From Microbacterium sp. LWO12-1.2 (GTDB lineage: Bacteria > Actinomycetota > Actinomycetes > Actinomycetales > Microbacteriaceae): 64,000 bases of DNA. The stretch's first letter is position 1. Each line of letters begins with the position of its first letter. Of the stretch, positions 18,032-26,013 are shown piece after piece. The notes beneath the pieces are model-generated. The model did not search any database. It had not been told where the DNA came from and was given only the letters and a program-made list of their open reading frames with translations. The translations under genes were made by a program, and so were the position numbers. Location of the stretch: the NCBI RefSeq assembly GCF_040675875.1, contig NZ_JBEGII010000001.1, positions 2,480,001 to 2,544,000 of the forward strand, read 5' to 3'.

Positions 18032-19146
18032 GATCGACCGCCCGTTTGCTCCTCGCGCCCGTGCGGCACGTTCTGCACGTTGCGCAGGAAGAGGATGATC
18101 CAGCTGAAGATGAGCAGCGCCGAGACGAGTTCGACGGCGGTGAGGTTGTAGATGCCGGCGGCGAAGAGCAACGACAGCACGACGATGACTCCGACGTAGA
18201 CGAAGCCCAGCACGGTGAACGCCGTCGGCATGGTCGGCACCAGCCAGGGCAGACCGATCACGAGTACCGCGAAGGCGACGCACATGCCGGTGGCGACCGT
18301 GTTGTGCAGCAGGAAGAACCGGTCGACCGGGAAGATCCCCACGCACGCCAGCAGCACCCCGAGGAGGATGAAGAACGCGCGCACCACTGCACGTCTGCGC
18401 CGCTCCGTGGTGGTCCAGGCCGGGAGCGACGCTGTACCGAACCGGGCGATCGTGGTGACGATGACGCCCGACACGATGAGTGTCAGGTTGAACGTCAACG
18501 CCGAGATGTCATGCGTGATGCCCAGTGCCGACAGGTTCATCTGCCACCACTGCGGATCCGCCGAGCTCAGCATCGCGGTCACCATGCCGACGACCAGGAA
18601 CACGGCCAGGACGAGCGACAGATGCCGAGGCGAGAGGCCGGCCCCGCTCACGAATGCGAGGTAGGCGCTGAGTGCCGTCGCGGCCGCAGCCAGCACCACC
18701 GCGGGAGTGGCGAACACCGTCGCTCCGAGGAAGCTGTGGTTGAGGATCGTCGCGACGCCGATCCACCCGAGCAGCGCGATCGTCCCATACGCTGCCGAGA
18801 GCGCGACGAGATCGATCCACCAGAATCTGGTCGCCGTCGCGTGCGGAGCCGATCCCTCGCTGTCGGGGCGCGGTCGGAGCCGCGAGAGGGCGAAGCTGAG
18901 GGCGGCTGCCACAGCGCCGGCGATGGCCGTGAAGTCGCCCAGCGACTGCCGCCCGTCGATGGGGACCTCGCGCCCCCAGAACACGAAGACGGCGACGATC
19001 GCGCACACCACGAACGCGACCGAGCCGATCAGCAGCGCGAACGACTCGTCGTCCAGAGAGCGCCGAGCAGTGCGGGCGACCGCGGGTGCCGTCACTCCGG
19101 GCACGGGTGCCCAGGCCGGGTCGGATTCAGATGTCGTGGTGCTCAT
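18028..19146 (-). CDS. Multi-pass membrane protein, possibly DUF998-like
   Basis: A 372-residue protein with about ten hydrophobic helices after a 35-residue polar N terminus. A weak family hint is the MNLSALGITHDISALTFNLTL segment, which resembles DUF998 proteins (an SLG motif followed by a helix). I cannot assign a function. It overlaps both neighbours by 4 bp (ATGA), so it is translated as part of the operon. No cofactor or catalytic motif is visible. Confidence 0.6.
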   Translation of the reverse strand: MSTTTSESDPAWAPVPGVTAPAVARTARRSLDDESFALLIGSVAFVVCAIVAVFVFWGREVPIDGRQSLGDFTAIAGAVAAALSFALSRLRPRPDSEGSAPHATATRFWWIDLVALSAAYGTIALLGWIGVATILNHSFLGATVFATPAVVLAAAATALSAYLAFVSGAGLSPRHLSLVLAVFLVVGMVTAMLSSADPQWWQMNLSALGITHDISALTFNLTLIVSGVIVTTIARFGTASLPAWTTTERRRRAVVRAFFILLGVLLACVGIFPVDRFFLLHNTVATGMCVAFAVLVIGLPWLVPTMPTAFTVLGFVYVGVIVVLSLLFAAGIYNLTAVELVSALLIFSWIILFLRNVQNVPHGREEQTGGRS

Positions 19147-19853
19147 GGGCGGACAGTCTCGTCGCCGGCGTCAGCGACGGTCCGGCTCTGCGGGCGCGAC
19201 CGGGCCCAGAACGGGAGCACGATGAGCGAAGCCAACAGGAAGCAGAGCGCGCCGATGAACGTGCCGTTGTTCGCGAGCGCCCCGTTCATCGCGTCGCCGT
19301 TGGGCAGGATGTAGGCACCGACCGCGGAGGCCGCGAATGCGACGCACCCCACGAAGTTGATGAACACCGACCACCACGCGCGGCGTCCGAGATTCCAGCG
19401 CCCTGACACGTGGGCGTAGGCGATGAATGCCACGACACCGCTCAGGAGGAACGCGACGGAGCCACCGGCATCCGGGTTCCAGACGAACTTCTCCTGCGCG
19501 GTGACAGAGCGCGCATGCAGAGCGCTGGTGGTGCTGACGTTGAACATGATCGTGCCGAACGACTGCGTGGCGGCCGTGAGCCATTCGGCCCGCACCATCC
19601 GCCCCGGCGCGTACGACACCGGCACCGACACGGCGCCGCTGAGGAAGAGCTGGATGAGCCCTGCCGTCGTGAAGAACCAGGCGCCGATGAAGAACAGCAG
19701 GTTGGATCCGCTGGATCCCAGCACCTCGCTCAGGCCGGGGGCGGATCCGACCGCGAAGAAGGCGGAGCCGATCATGAAACCCCAGCACTGCTTCGTCACA
19801 CTGGGAACGAAGAGTCTCCGAGGCGGATCGATGCTGATCTCAGCGGCGGTCAT
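19143..19853 (-). CDS. Six-helix membrane protein, YrhK-like
   Basis: A 236-residue protein with about six hydrophobic helices. The opening SVTKQCWGFMIGSAFFAVGSAPG and later WWSVFINFVGCVAFAASAVGAYILP resemble the YrhK-like domain (two-helix module) repeated. A good ribosome site AAGGAG sits 6 bases before the ATG. Function unknown; it lies directly downstream of glutamate decarboxylase and might be a transporter or accessory membrane factor. No substrate motif is recognisable. Confidence 0.55.
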   Translation of the reverse strand: MTAAEISIDPPRRLFVPSVTKQCWGFMIGSAFFAVGSAPGLSEVLGSSGSNLLFFIGAWFFTTAGLIQLFLSGAVSVPVSYAPGRMVRAEWLTAATQSFGTIMFNVSTTSALHARSVTAQEKFVWNPDAGGSVAFLLSGVVAFIAYAHVSGRWNLGRRAWWSVFINFVGCVAFAASAVGAYILPNGDAMNGALANNGTFIGALCFLLASLIVLPFWARSRPQSRTVADAGDETVRP

Positions 19854-19945
19854 GCGCGCTCCTTATGTGTGGGGCTCTGGTTTGTCGGACTCTGCGGAGA
19901 GCCGCGGGGAGGACGCGCACGCGCGCCCTCCCCGCGTTCGTCGAC

Positions 19946-21352
19946 TCAGTGGTGGAAGTGCGATCCGTTGGCGCTGTCGGGCAACGGCGTGGTCAACGCG
20001 TCGAGGAACTCCACCTCGCCCTTGATGTCGGCCAACAGCGCCGAGGCGAGGTCGCGGCTGAGCCCGACCTTGACCACGATGCGCTGCAGGATGACATCGG
20101 CCATGTCGTCGGCCATCGGGTAGGCGGGCACGAGCCAGCCCTTCATGCGCAGACGGTCGGCGAGGTCGTAGAGGGTCCACGTGTCGGTGTGGCCCTCCTT
20201 GAGCACCCACGCGAACACCGGGATCGTGTCGCCCTTGCTCACGAGCTCGAACGGACCGATCTTCGCGATCTCGCTCGAGAGGTAGGTCGCGACGTCGATC
20301 GAGTTCTGCTGCACCTCGCGGTAGCCCTCGAACCCGAGGCGCAGGAACTGGTAGTACTGCAGCAGCACCTGGGCACCAGGACGCGAGAAGTTCAGCGCGA
20401 GCGTCGGCATGTCGCCGCCGAGGTAGCTGACGTGGAAGATCATGCTCTCGGGCAGAACCGCGGTGTTGCGCCAGACGACCCAGCCCACCCCCGGGTAGAC
20501 CAGGCCGTACTTGTGTCCGGAGGTCGAGATCGAGTTGACCCGGTCGAGCTGGAAGTCCCAGACGAGATCGGGCTGGCAGAACGGCGCCACCATCGCTCCG
20601 GATGCGCCGTCGATGTGGATCTTGACGTCGAGGCCGGTCTTCGCCTGGATCTCGTCGAGCTTCTTGGAGATAGCCACCGTGTCGTCGTACAGGCCGGTGA
20701 ACGTCTGACCGAGGATCGAGACGACGCCGATCGTGTTCTCGTCGACGTAGTCCTCGAGGTTGTAGCCGTCGAGGACGATGTGGTCGGGTGACACCGGCAC
20801 GTAGCGCGGCTCGACATCCCAGTAGTTGCAGAACTTCTCCCACACGACCTGCACGGCCGCCGACATGATGAGGTTCGGCTTCTCGGTCGACTTGCCCTCC
20901 GCCCTGCGCTTCTCCTGCCACAGACGCTTGAGCGCGAGGCCGCCGAGCATGCAGGCCTCCGACGATCCGATCGTCGAGGTGCCGATCGTGTCGTTCTTGT
21001 CCGGGATGTTCCACAGGTCGGCGAGGATGCGCCAGCAGCGGTCCTCGATCGCCGCAGTCGCCGGGTACTCGTCCTTGTCGATCATGTTCTTGTCGGCGGC
21101 TTCGAGGTACAGCTTCTTGGCCTCGTCATCCATCCAGGTGCCGACGAAGGTCGCGAGGTTGAGACGCGAGTTGCCGTCGAGGATCGACTCGTCGTGCACG
21201 ATCTGGTACGCGGTCTCCGGCAGGCTCGGACCCGCCGGCAGCGTGAACTTGTCGAACTCGGTCGCTTCGCCAGGACGGACGAAGACGGGGTTGATGCTCA
21301 GAGTGGAGTCGAGGTTGTTCGACTGGCGGGCTTTGCTGGTGTTGGTGGTCAC
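19946..21352 (-). CDS. gadB: Glutamate decarboxylase
   Basis: PLP enzyme of 468 residues that decarboxylates glutamate to GABA and CO2, consuming a cytoplasmic proton. The PLP Lys is Lys281 in STSGHKYG, and the cofactor-stacking and Asp motifs appear in STIGSSEA and IHIDGASG (Asp248). Length equals E. coli GadB (466). The C terminus ends GSHFHH; a terminal His motif is also found in E. coli GadB, where it switches the enzyme off at neutral pH. Start is GTG. No glutamate/GABA antiporter of the GadC type is visible, although the antiporters and membrane proteins downstream could serve acid resistance. Confidence 0.95.
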   Translation of the reverse strand: MTTNTSKARQSNNLDSTLSINPVFVRPGEATEFDKFTLPAGPSLPETAYQIVHDESILDGNSRLNLATFVGTWMDDEAKKLYLEAADKNMIDKDEYPATAAIEDRCWRILADLWNIPDKNDTIGTSTIGSSEACMLGGLALKRLWQEKRRAEGKSTEKPNLIMSAAVQVVWEKFCNYWDVEPRYVPVSPDHIVLDGYNLEDYVDENTIGVVSILGQTFTGLYDDTVAISKKLDEIQAKTGLDVKIHIDGASGAMVAPFCQPDLVWDFQLDRVNSISTSGHKYGLVYPGVGWVVWRNTAVLPESMIFHVSYLGGDMPTLALNFSRPGAQVLLQYYQFLRLGFEGYREVQQNSIDVATYLSSEIAKIGPFELVSKGDTIPVFAWVLKEGHTDTWTLYDLADRLRMKGWLVPAYPMADDMADVILQRIVVKVGLSRDLASALLADIKGEVEFLDALTTPLPDSANGSHFHH

Positions 21353-21424
21353 TTTTCGCTCCTACGAATGGATCGGACAGATGCAGCGGAGTGGATGTGG
21401 GACGTATCGTGCGGCTGACGCCTC

Positions 21425-23371
21425 CTAGACCTCGACCGGCGGGTAGAGGCGGTCCATGTTGTACTGACGGTTTCGTCGGGCGGCCCAGGTGGAGATCGCG
21501 AGGAACACCACCGTGAGCAACGCGATCGTTCCGATCGCCACCCAGAGTCGATAGTCCGCGCCGCCCAGGATCATGAAGCGCAACCCGGTCACGGTCGCCG
21601 TCATCGGATCGATCCAGTGGATGTACTGGAACGGCAGGGTCGTCACGGCGACGGGGTATACCCCGCCGGCCGATGTGAGCTGGACCATGAGGAAGGCGAG
21701 TGTCAGCACACGTCCGACGGCCGGGCCGAGGACCGCATTGAACATCTGGATCATCGCCATGAACATCGCGACCATGAGCAACATGAACCCGAAGGTGCCC
21801 CAGGGATTCGCGTACTCCATCCCGAGACCGAAGCGCACGACCAGGTACAGGATCGTCGCCTGCAGGAAGCCGATCGCGAGAGTCGGCGCGTACGATGCCA
21901 GGACCGTGCGGAAGGATCCGAGCCCCTGGGCCAACGGCCGTGCCTGCAGAGGCGTGAAGAGCATCCAGGCGATGATGCCGCCGACGAACAGGGCGAGTCC
22001 GAAGAAGAATGGGGCGAATCCGTAGGCGAAGGTCTTCGCCTCGTTGTTCGTGACCTGCTTCATCACTACAGGGTCGGCCAGAGTCTTGATGAAGCTCGAC
22101 TGCTGATCGCTGTTCCACGTCGGGATCAGCTTCATTCCCGCTTCGACTCCGGTCGCGAGTTCCGCGGTTCCGGCGACGAGACGGGGCATGTTCGCGGTGA
22201 TCTCGTTCGCTCCGTCGCTGAGCTGCACCAACCCGCTGGCGAGCTGGTCCGCACCGGAGCGAAGCTCGTTCGCCTTCGCGGTGACCTCGTTGAGCGTGCT
22301 GTTGATGCCGCCGGACTCGACGGCGCGCAGGATCACGTTCACGCGACTGCTCGGGTTGTCGAACTCGCTGGCGAGGGCGTCGACGTCGCTGCGGAGGCGA
22401 TCGAAGGCGATCGAGACCTCCTGGCCGACGGCGCTCTGTCTGATCGAACTCTGGACACCTTCCAGCCGGTCGGCGAGCTCCTCGTCTCCAGAGGCTCGCA
22501 CATCGTCGATCACGACCTGCAGATCGGCCTGCGCCCGCGCGTTCGCGTCGGCGATGCCGCTGAGTGCCCCGTCGACCGCGTCCGTGTTGCTCCGGATCGA
22601 CGATGCGAACTGCTGCAACTCGGCGGTGGTGAGTCCGTTCGCGTTCACGGCACGTTCGACCTGTCCGACCGCACCGTCCACGGCACCGACGAGCTCGTCG
22701 AGCGCACCGGACAGCGTGCCCGCTCCGCCCTTCGCCGTCACGAGTCCGGCGGCGAGCTGATCGGCGCCGGTGCTGAGCTCGTCGACTCCGCTGTTGAGCT
22801 GCTCGACGCCCGCAGCAGCCTGGCGGATCTTGGGCAGCTCGCCTTTGATGCCGGTCACGACGGCGAGGAAGACCTGCTCCCCCACCTGCGCCGTGACGTC
22901 GTTGATGACCTCGGCGGCGGCATCCTGACCGATCACGGTCGAGAGGTAGTTGTTCGCGTCGTTGTACGTGAAGATGAGATCCGCCTGGCGCGGATCACCG
23001 GTGGCTGCCGACGCGATCGACTCGCTGAAGTCCGCAGGGATCGTGATGGTGAACGCGTAGCGTCCGTGAGCCAGGCCTGCGGTGCCTTCCTCCTCGTCCA
23101 CGACGTGCGTCTCGAGCTGACCCGAGGCGACGATCCCCTTCACGACCTGCGTACCGGCGTCGATGGGCTCTCCCATCGATTCGGTGCCCTCGTCGAGGTT
23201 GACGATCGCGACGGGGAGATGGTTCACATTGCCGAAGGGATTCCAGAACGCCCACAGGTACAGCGCGCCGTACAGCAGAGGCATGAGGATGATCACGACG
23301 ACGGCGAGGCGCGGCATACGCCCGCGGTAGTAGCGCTTGAAGTCACTGCCCGGTGAGAATGCGGCGATCAT
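21425..23371 (-). CDS. YhgE/Pip-domain membrane protein (ABC-2-like)
   Basis: A 648-residue protein with one helix near the N terminus (about residues 20-45), a ~380-residue extracytoplasmic region and five or six helices at the C terminus. The outside region has repeated LxxGxxxLxxG heptads typical of YhgE/Pip proteins, suggesting a long coiled structure. The C-terminal helices match the ABC-2 permease fold. Homologues include phage infection protein and type VII-secretion-linked factors. Its start overlaps the stop of an unusual ABC-ATPase-like gene, suggesting the two proteins work together. Confidence 0.88.
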   Translation of the reverse strand: MIAAFSPGSDFKRYYRGRMPRLAVVVIILMPLLYGALYLWAFWNPFGNVNHLPVAIVNLDEGTESMGEPIDAGTQVVKGIVASGQLETHVVDEEEGTAGLAHGRYAFTITIPADFSESIASAATGDPRQADLIFTYNDANNYLSTVIGQDAAAEVINDVTAQVGEQVFLAVVTGIKGELPKIRQAAAGVEQLNSGVDELSTGADQLAAGLVTAKGGAGTLSGALDELVGAVDGAVGQVERAVNANGLTTAELQQFASSIRSNTDAVDGALSGIADANARAQADLQVVIDDVRASGDEELADRLEGVQSSIRQSAVGQEVSIAFDRLRSDVDALASEFDNPSSRVNVILRAVESGGINSTLNEVTAKANELRSGADQLASGLVQLSDGANEITANMPRLVAGTAELATGVEAGMKLIPTWNSDQQSSFIKTLADPVVMKQVTNNEAKTFAYGFAPFFFGLALFVGGIIAWMLFTPLQARPLAQGLGSFRTVLASYAPTLAIGFLQATILYLVVRFGLGMEYANPWGTFGFMLLMVAMFMAMIQMFNAVLGPAVGRVLTLAFLMVQLTSAGGVYPVAVTTLPFQYIHWIDPMTATVTGLRFMILGGADYRLWVAIGTIALLTVVFLAISTWAARRNRQYNMDRLYPPVEV

Positions 23372-24141
23372 CGGCCCGTCACCTCTCGCTCCAGGATCGC
23401 GAACTCCTGATCAGTGAGGTTCGGGACCTCGATCACGTCGGTGATGCCGTCCTGTTTCTCCACCCCGTTGATGTCCGCCATGATGACGGTCTGCTCGGAG
23501 CCGAGCGCGATGAGACGTTCGCGGAGGCGCTGGGATGCTTCGATGCTGGCGAGCGTGTCCACCCCGCCGACGACGAGCAGCGGAGGTTTGCGGATGTTGG
23601 CGACCGCGATGCGGAACAACGCCGCGGTGAACTCCGGGAGCTCCTCGACCATCGCATCCATCGTCGGCAACGAGTACTCCCCGAAGACCGGACGGCAGAT
23701 GCGTTCGAGGTCCTCATCGGTCGACTGCGGCACCCACTGATACCACTTGGCTGCCCAGCGCACCTGTTCCGTCACGATGTCGTGCACACGGATCGTCTGG
23801 GGGATGCCGTCGACCTCGTCGATGTTGGCGATCGCCGCTCGATCGAAGAGGTGGTGCGGCTTGTCGACGCGCCCGAAGGCCTCCAGCGTCCCCGTCGTCG
23901 GCTTCATCCGGCCGCCCAAGGTCAGCAGGAGCGCTTGGCGTCCTCGTCCTCCTGCGGCCACCAGCACCGTCACCCCGCCGGCACGTATGGTCAGGTCCAC
24001 CGGTCCATAGATGTGGCCCCACGACGCATCGACGCCGATTCCGGTGGCTGTGATGAGCACCTCACCGAACGCGGCGCGGCGCCCGGCACGGGTGCCGACC
24101 TCGCTCTCGGTCAGAATCTCGGTCACGCTCTCGTCCGTCAT
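23368..24141 (-). CDS. Degenerate ABC-ATPase-like protein paired with YhgE/Pip
   Basis: A 257-residue protein with the layout of an ABC nucleotide-binding domain but missing its catalytic residues. The P-loop position reads GGRGRQALL (about residues 64-72), where Lys-Ser/Thr is replaced by Arg-Gln. The expected signature region reads ELPEFTAALFRIAVA instead of LSGGQ. Walker B reads PLLVVGGVD with the DE pair changed to Gly-Gly (192-193). It therefore probably cannot hydrolyse ATP and may be a structural or nucleotide-sensing partner. The start ATG is chosen over an upstream arginine-rich frame. It is translationally coupled to the YhgE gene. Confidence 0.75.
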   Translation of the reverse strand: MTDESVTEILTESEVGTRAGRRAAFGEVLITATGIGVDASWGHIYGPVDLTIRAGGVTVLVAAGGRGRQALLLTLGGRMKPTTGTLEAFGRVDKPHHLFDRAAIANIDEVDGIPQTIRVHDIVTEQVRWAAKWYQWVPQSTDEDLERICRPVFGEYSLPTMDAMVEELPEFTAALFRIAVANIRKPPLLVVGGVDTLASIEASQRLRERLIALGSEQTVIMADINGVEKQDGITDVIEVPNLTDQEFAILEREVTGR

Positions 24142-24200
24142 GACGGCCACGGCCCTTCTCTTCGGTTCATGCGGAGACTTCCGATCCGGCACGCATGTGC

Positions 24201-25484
24201 TCACAGCGAGTTCTTGATGATCTGGCCGCCCTTGACGATGACCTTGAAGTTCGTGTCGGGGTCGGCGATGAGCGAGATGTCTGCGAGCGGGTCGCCGTCG
24301 ACGAGGATCAGATCGGCCCACCCGCCCTCGGCGATCACGCCGAGCTTCGCTGCACGGTAGGTATTGCGCTCACCGGCGAGCTCGAAGAGCGCGGCATTGC
24401 CCGAGGTGAGCATCTTCAGAGCGTCGACGTTGCTGTAGAACTCCCCGAGTCGCGCAGCCATGGTGCTCTGGCGCGCTGCCGACTGGGGTTCGAGAAGCAG
24501 GTCGGTGCCCCACGCAGTCTTGACGCCGTGCTGCTTCGCCCAGCCGTACACCTCATCCGTGCCCTGGCAGATCTCGGTGTTCTTGGCCGCACGAACAGGG
24601 TCGGGGTAGTGGTGATCGTCCTCCGCGAACGGCTGCATCGAGAGCCACGCGCCCTTCTCACCGATGAGGCGGACGGTGGCCTCGTCGGCGAGGTGACCGT
24701 GCTCGATCGAGCTGACGCCGGCGTCGAGCGCCCGCGCGATCCCGGCCGGCGTGTACACATGCGTCGCGACGTAGGTTCCATAGTCGGTCGCCGCCTGCAC
24801 GGCGGCGCGGATCTCGTCGGGCGTGTACTGCAGCGTGTTGAGCGGGTCATACATCGACGCCGCTCCCCCACCGAGGGTGAGCTTGATCTGGCTGGCCCCC
24901 ATCTTGAGCTGCTCCCTGACCGCGGCGAGCACCCGCGGCACCCCGTCTGCCACACGCGTGAAGTGGATGTCCTCCGTGCGGCTGGGCTTGCCCCCGAACT
25001 CCTCAGGCACGTCGTAGACGAACGAGAAGTCGGCGTGCCCCGAGGTCTGCGAGATCATCGCTTGGCTGGGGAAGATGCGAGGCCCGTCGAAGACGCCGCG
25101 GTCGATGAGCGACTTCACGGGAGCGGTGTCGCCACCCATGTCGCGCACCGTCGTGAAGCCGCGCAGCAGCATCCTCTTGGCCTCGGCGATCGTGTTGCCG
25201 TACAGCGCACCCGTCGGCCCCTGCAGGAACTCCACCATGCTGTTCGCGTTGCCCATCAGATGCACGTGCGCGTCGGTGAGACCGGGCATCAGGAAGCGGC
25301 CCTTGCCGTCGATCTCCACGACGCCGTCTGAGGCGTCCCCCGCGACCGGGGAGGAGGAGACCGCGACGACATGTGGACCTTCGATCAGGACATCGACATG
25401 GTCCTGCGTCTTGTCGCTGACGCCGTCGAACACGCGAACGTCGCGAATGATCATCCTCTGCGGAGCATGTGTTCCTGGGGTCAT
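24201..25484 (-). CDS. Metal-dependent amidohydrolase (imidazolonepropionase/prolidase-like)
   Basis: A 427-residue TIM-barrel amidohydrolase. Metal ligands are visible in order: HVH in GLTDAHVHLMG, a Lys in SQIKLTLGGG (probably carbamylated), His in YVATHVYT, His in SSIEHGH and the catalytic Asp in AWGTDLLL. This group hydrolyses N-acyl or dipeptide amides (Xaa-Pro, Xaa-Arg/Lys). No signal peptide is seen. First gene of the long leftward train, and divergent from the LapA-hydrolase operon across a region with phased GGGTGA repeats. A later ATG at codon 11 is an alternative start. Confidence 0.88.
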   Translation of the reverse strand: MTPGTHAPQRMIIRDVRVFDGVSDKTQDHVDVLIEGPHVVAVSSSPVAGDASDGVVEIDGKGRFLMPGLTDAHVHLMGNANSMVEFLQGPTGALYGNTIAEAKRMLLRGFTTVRDMGGDTAPVKSLIDRGVFDGPRIFPSQAMISQTSGHADFSFVYDVPEEFGGKPSRTEDIHFTRVADGVPRVLAAVREQLKMGASQIKLTLGGGAASMYDPLNTLQYTPDEIRAAVQAATDYGTYVATHVYTPAGIARALDAGVSSIEHGHLADEATVRLIGEKGAWLSMQPFAEDDHHYPDPVRAAKNTEICQGTDEVYGWAKQHGVKTAWGTDLLLEPQSAARQSTMAARLGEFYSNVDALKMLTSGNAALFELAGERNTYRAAKLGVIAEGGWADLILVDGDPLADISLIADPDTNFKVIVKGGQIIKNSL

Positions 25485-25554
25485 GGCCGCGAGACTATGC
25501 CGACGGCGGAGCCCCTCGACCACGCCCACCGGAGATTTCCCCCGGGGCGTCACT

Positions 25555-25601
25555 CGGGTGATGATCTGCCCCGTCATCTGTGTTTCACCCGCCTCTCACC
25601 C
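25555..25601. promoter_or_regulatory. GGGTGA/TCACCC repeat cluster in divergent promoter
   Basis: CGGGTGA at 25555-25561 lies in the near-palindrome TCACTCGGGTGA, and two CACCC units start at 25586 and 25597, again 11 bases apart. A TAATGT -10-like element for the rightward operon begins 26 bases after the last unit. The same motif occurs upstream of amide hydrolase 1 and LuxR regulator 1. Confidence 0.55.
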
Positions 25602-25680
25602 TCTCGTTTTCGAGCCTCCGAAGTGAGTAATGTCCTTGCTGTGACGCCCGCGGCCCCGCGGATGCACGAGGAGGAGAGAG

Positions 25681-25932
25681 ATGTCCAAGACGGAACGCAC
25701 GGCCGCCGACGGTGTTGATCCGAACGCCACACGCAACGGCGCCAAGGCGATCGTCGCGATCATCATCGCGATCGCCGCCCTGTCCTTCGTGTTCTCGAAC
25801 GTCGCTCCCGCGACGTTGCGGTTCCTGTTCCTGGAGTTCACGATGCCCGCATGGGGATGGTTCCTCGCCGTCCTGGCCGCGGGAGTCGTGATCGGGTCGC
25901 TGTTCCCCTGGTTCCGCCCCCGGAAGAAGTAG
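25681..25932 (+). CDS. Small LapA-domain (DUF1049) membrane protein
   Basis: An 83-residue protein with two hydrophobic helices (about 24-44 and 55-76) joined by NVAPATLRFLFLEFTMP, the typical LapA/DUF1049 linker. A strong ribosome site GAGGAGAGAG precedes the ATG. In E. coli LapA helps assemble lipopolysaccharide; in actinobacteria the role is unknown. It leads the operon that contains the second amide hydrolase and LuxR regulator. Confidence 0.75.
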   Translation: MSKTERTAADGVDPNATRNGAKAIVAIIIAIAALSFVFSNVAPATLRFLFLEFTMPAWGWFLAVLAAGVVIGSLFPWFRPRKK

Positions 25933-25964
25933 CGTCTTCCATGCCTCGGCAGGCATAGAAGACG
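25933..25964 (+). terminator. Hairpin between LapA-like gene and amide hydrolase 2
   Basis: CGTCTTC and ATGCCT pair with AGGCAT and GAAGACG around a 4-base loop; only one C-A mismatch interrupts the 14-bp stem. It starts one base after the LapA stop and 50 bases before the hydrolase ATG. It could end transcription partly and lower expression of the downstream genes. Confidence 0.7.
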
Positions 25965-26013
25965 GACGGGGCCTCCGCCTCCGCGACCGAGCTACGAGAG
26001 AGAAGATGCGACG

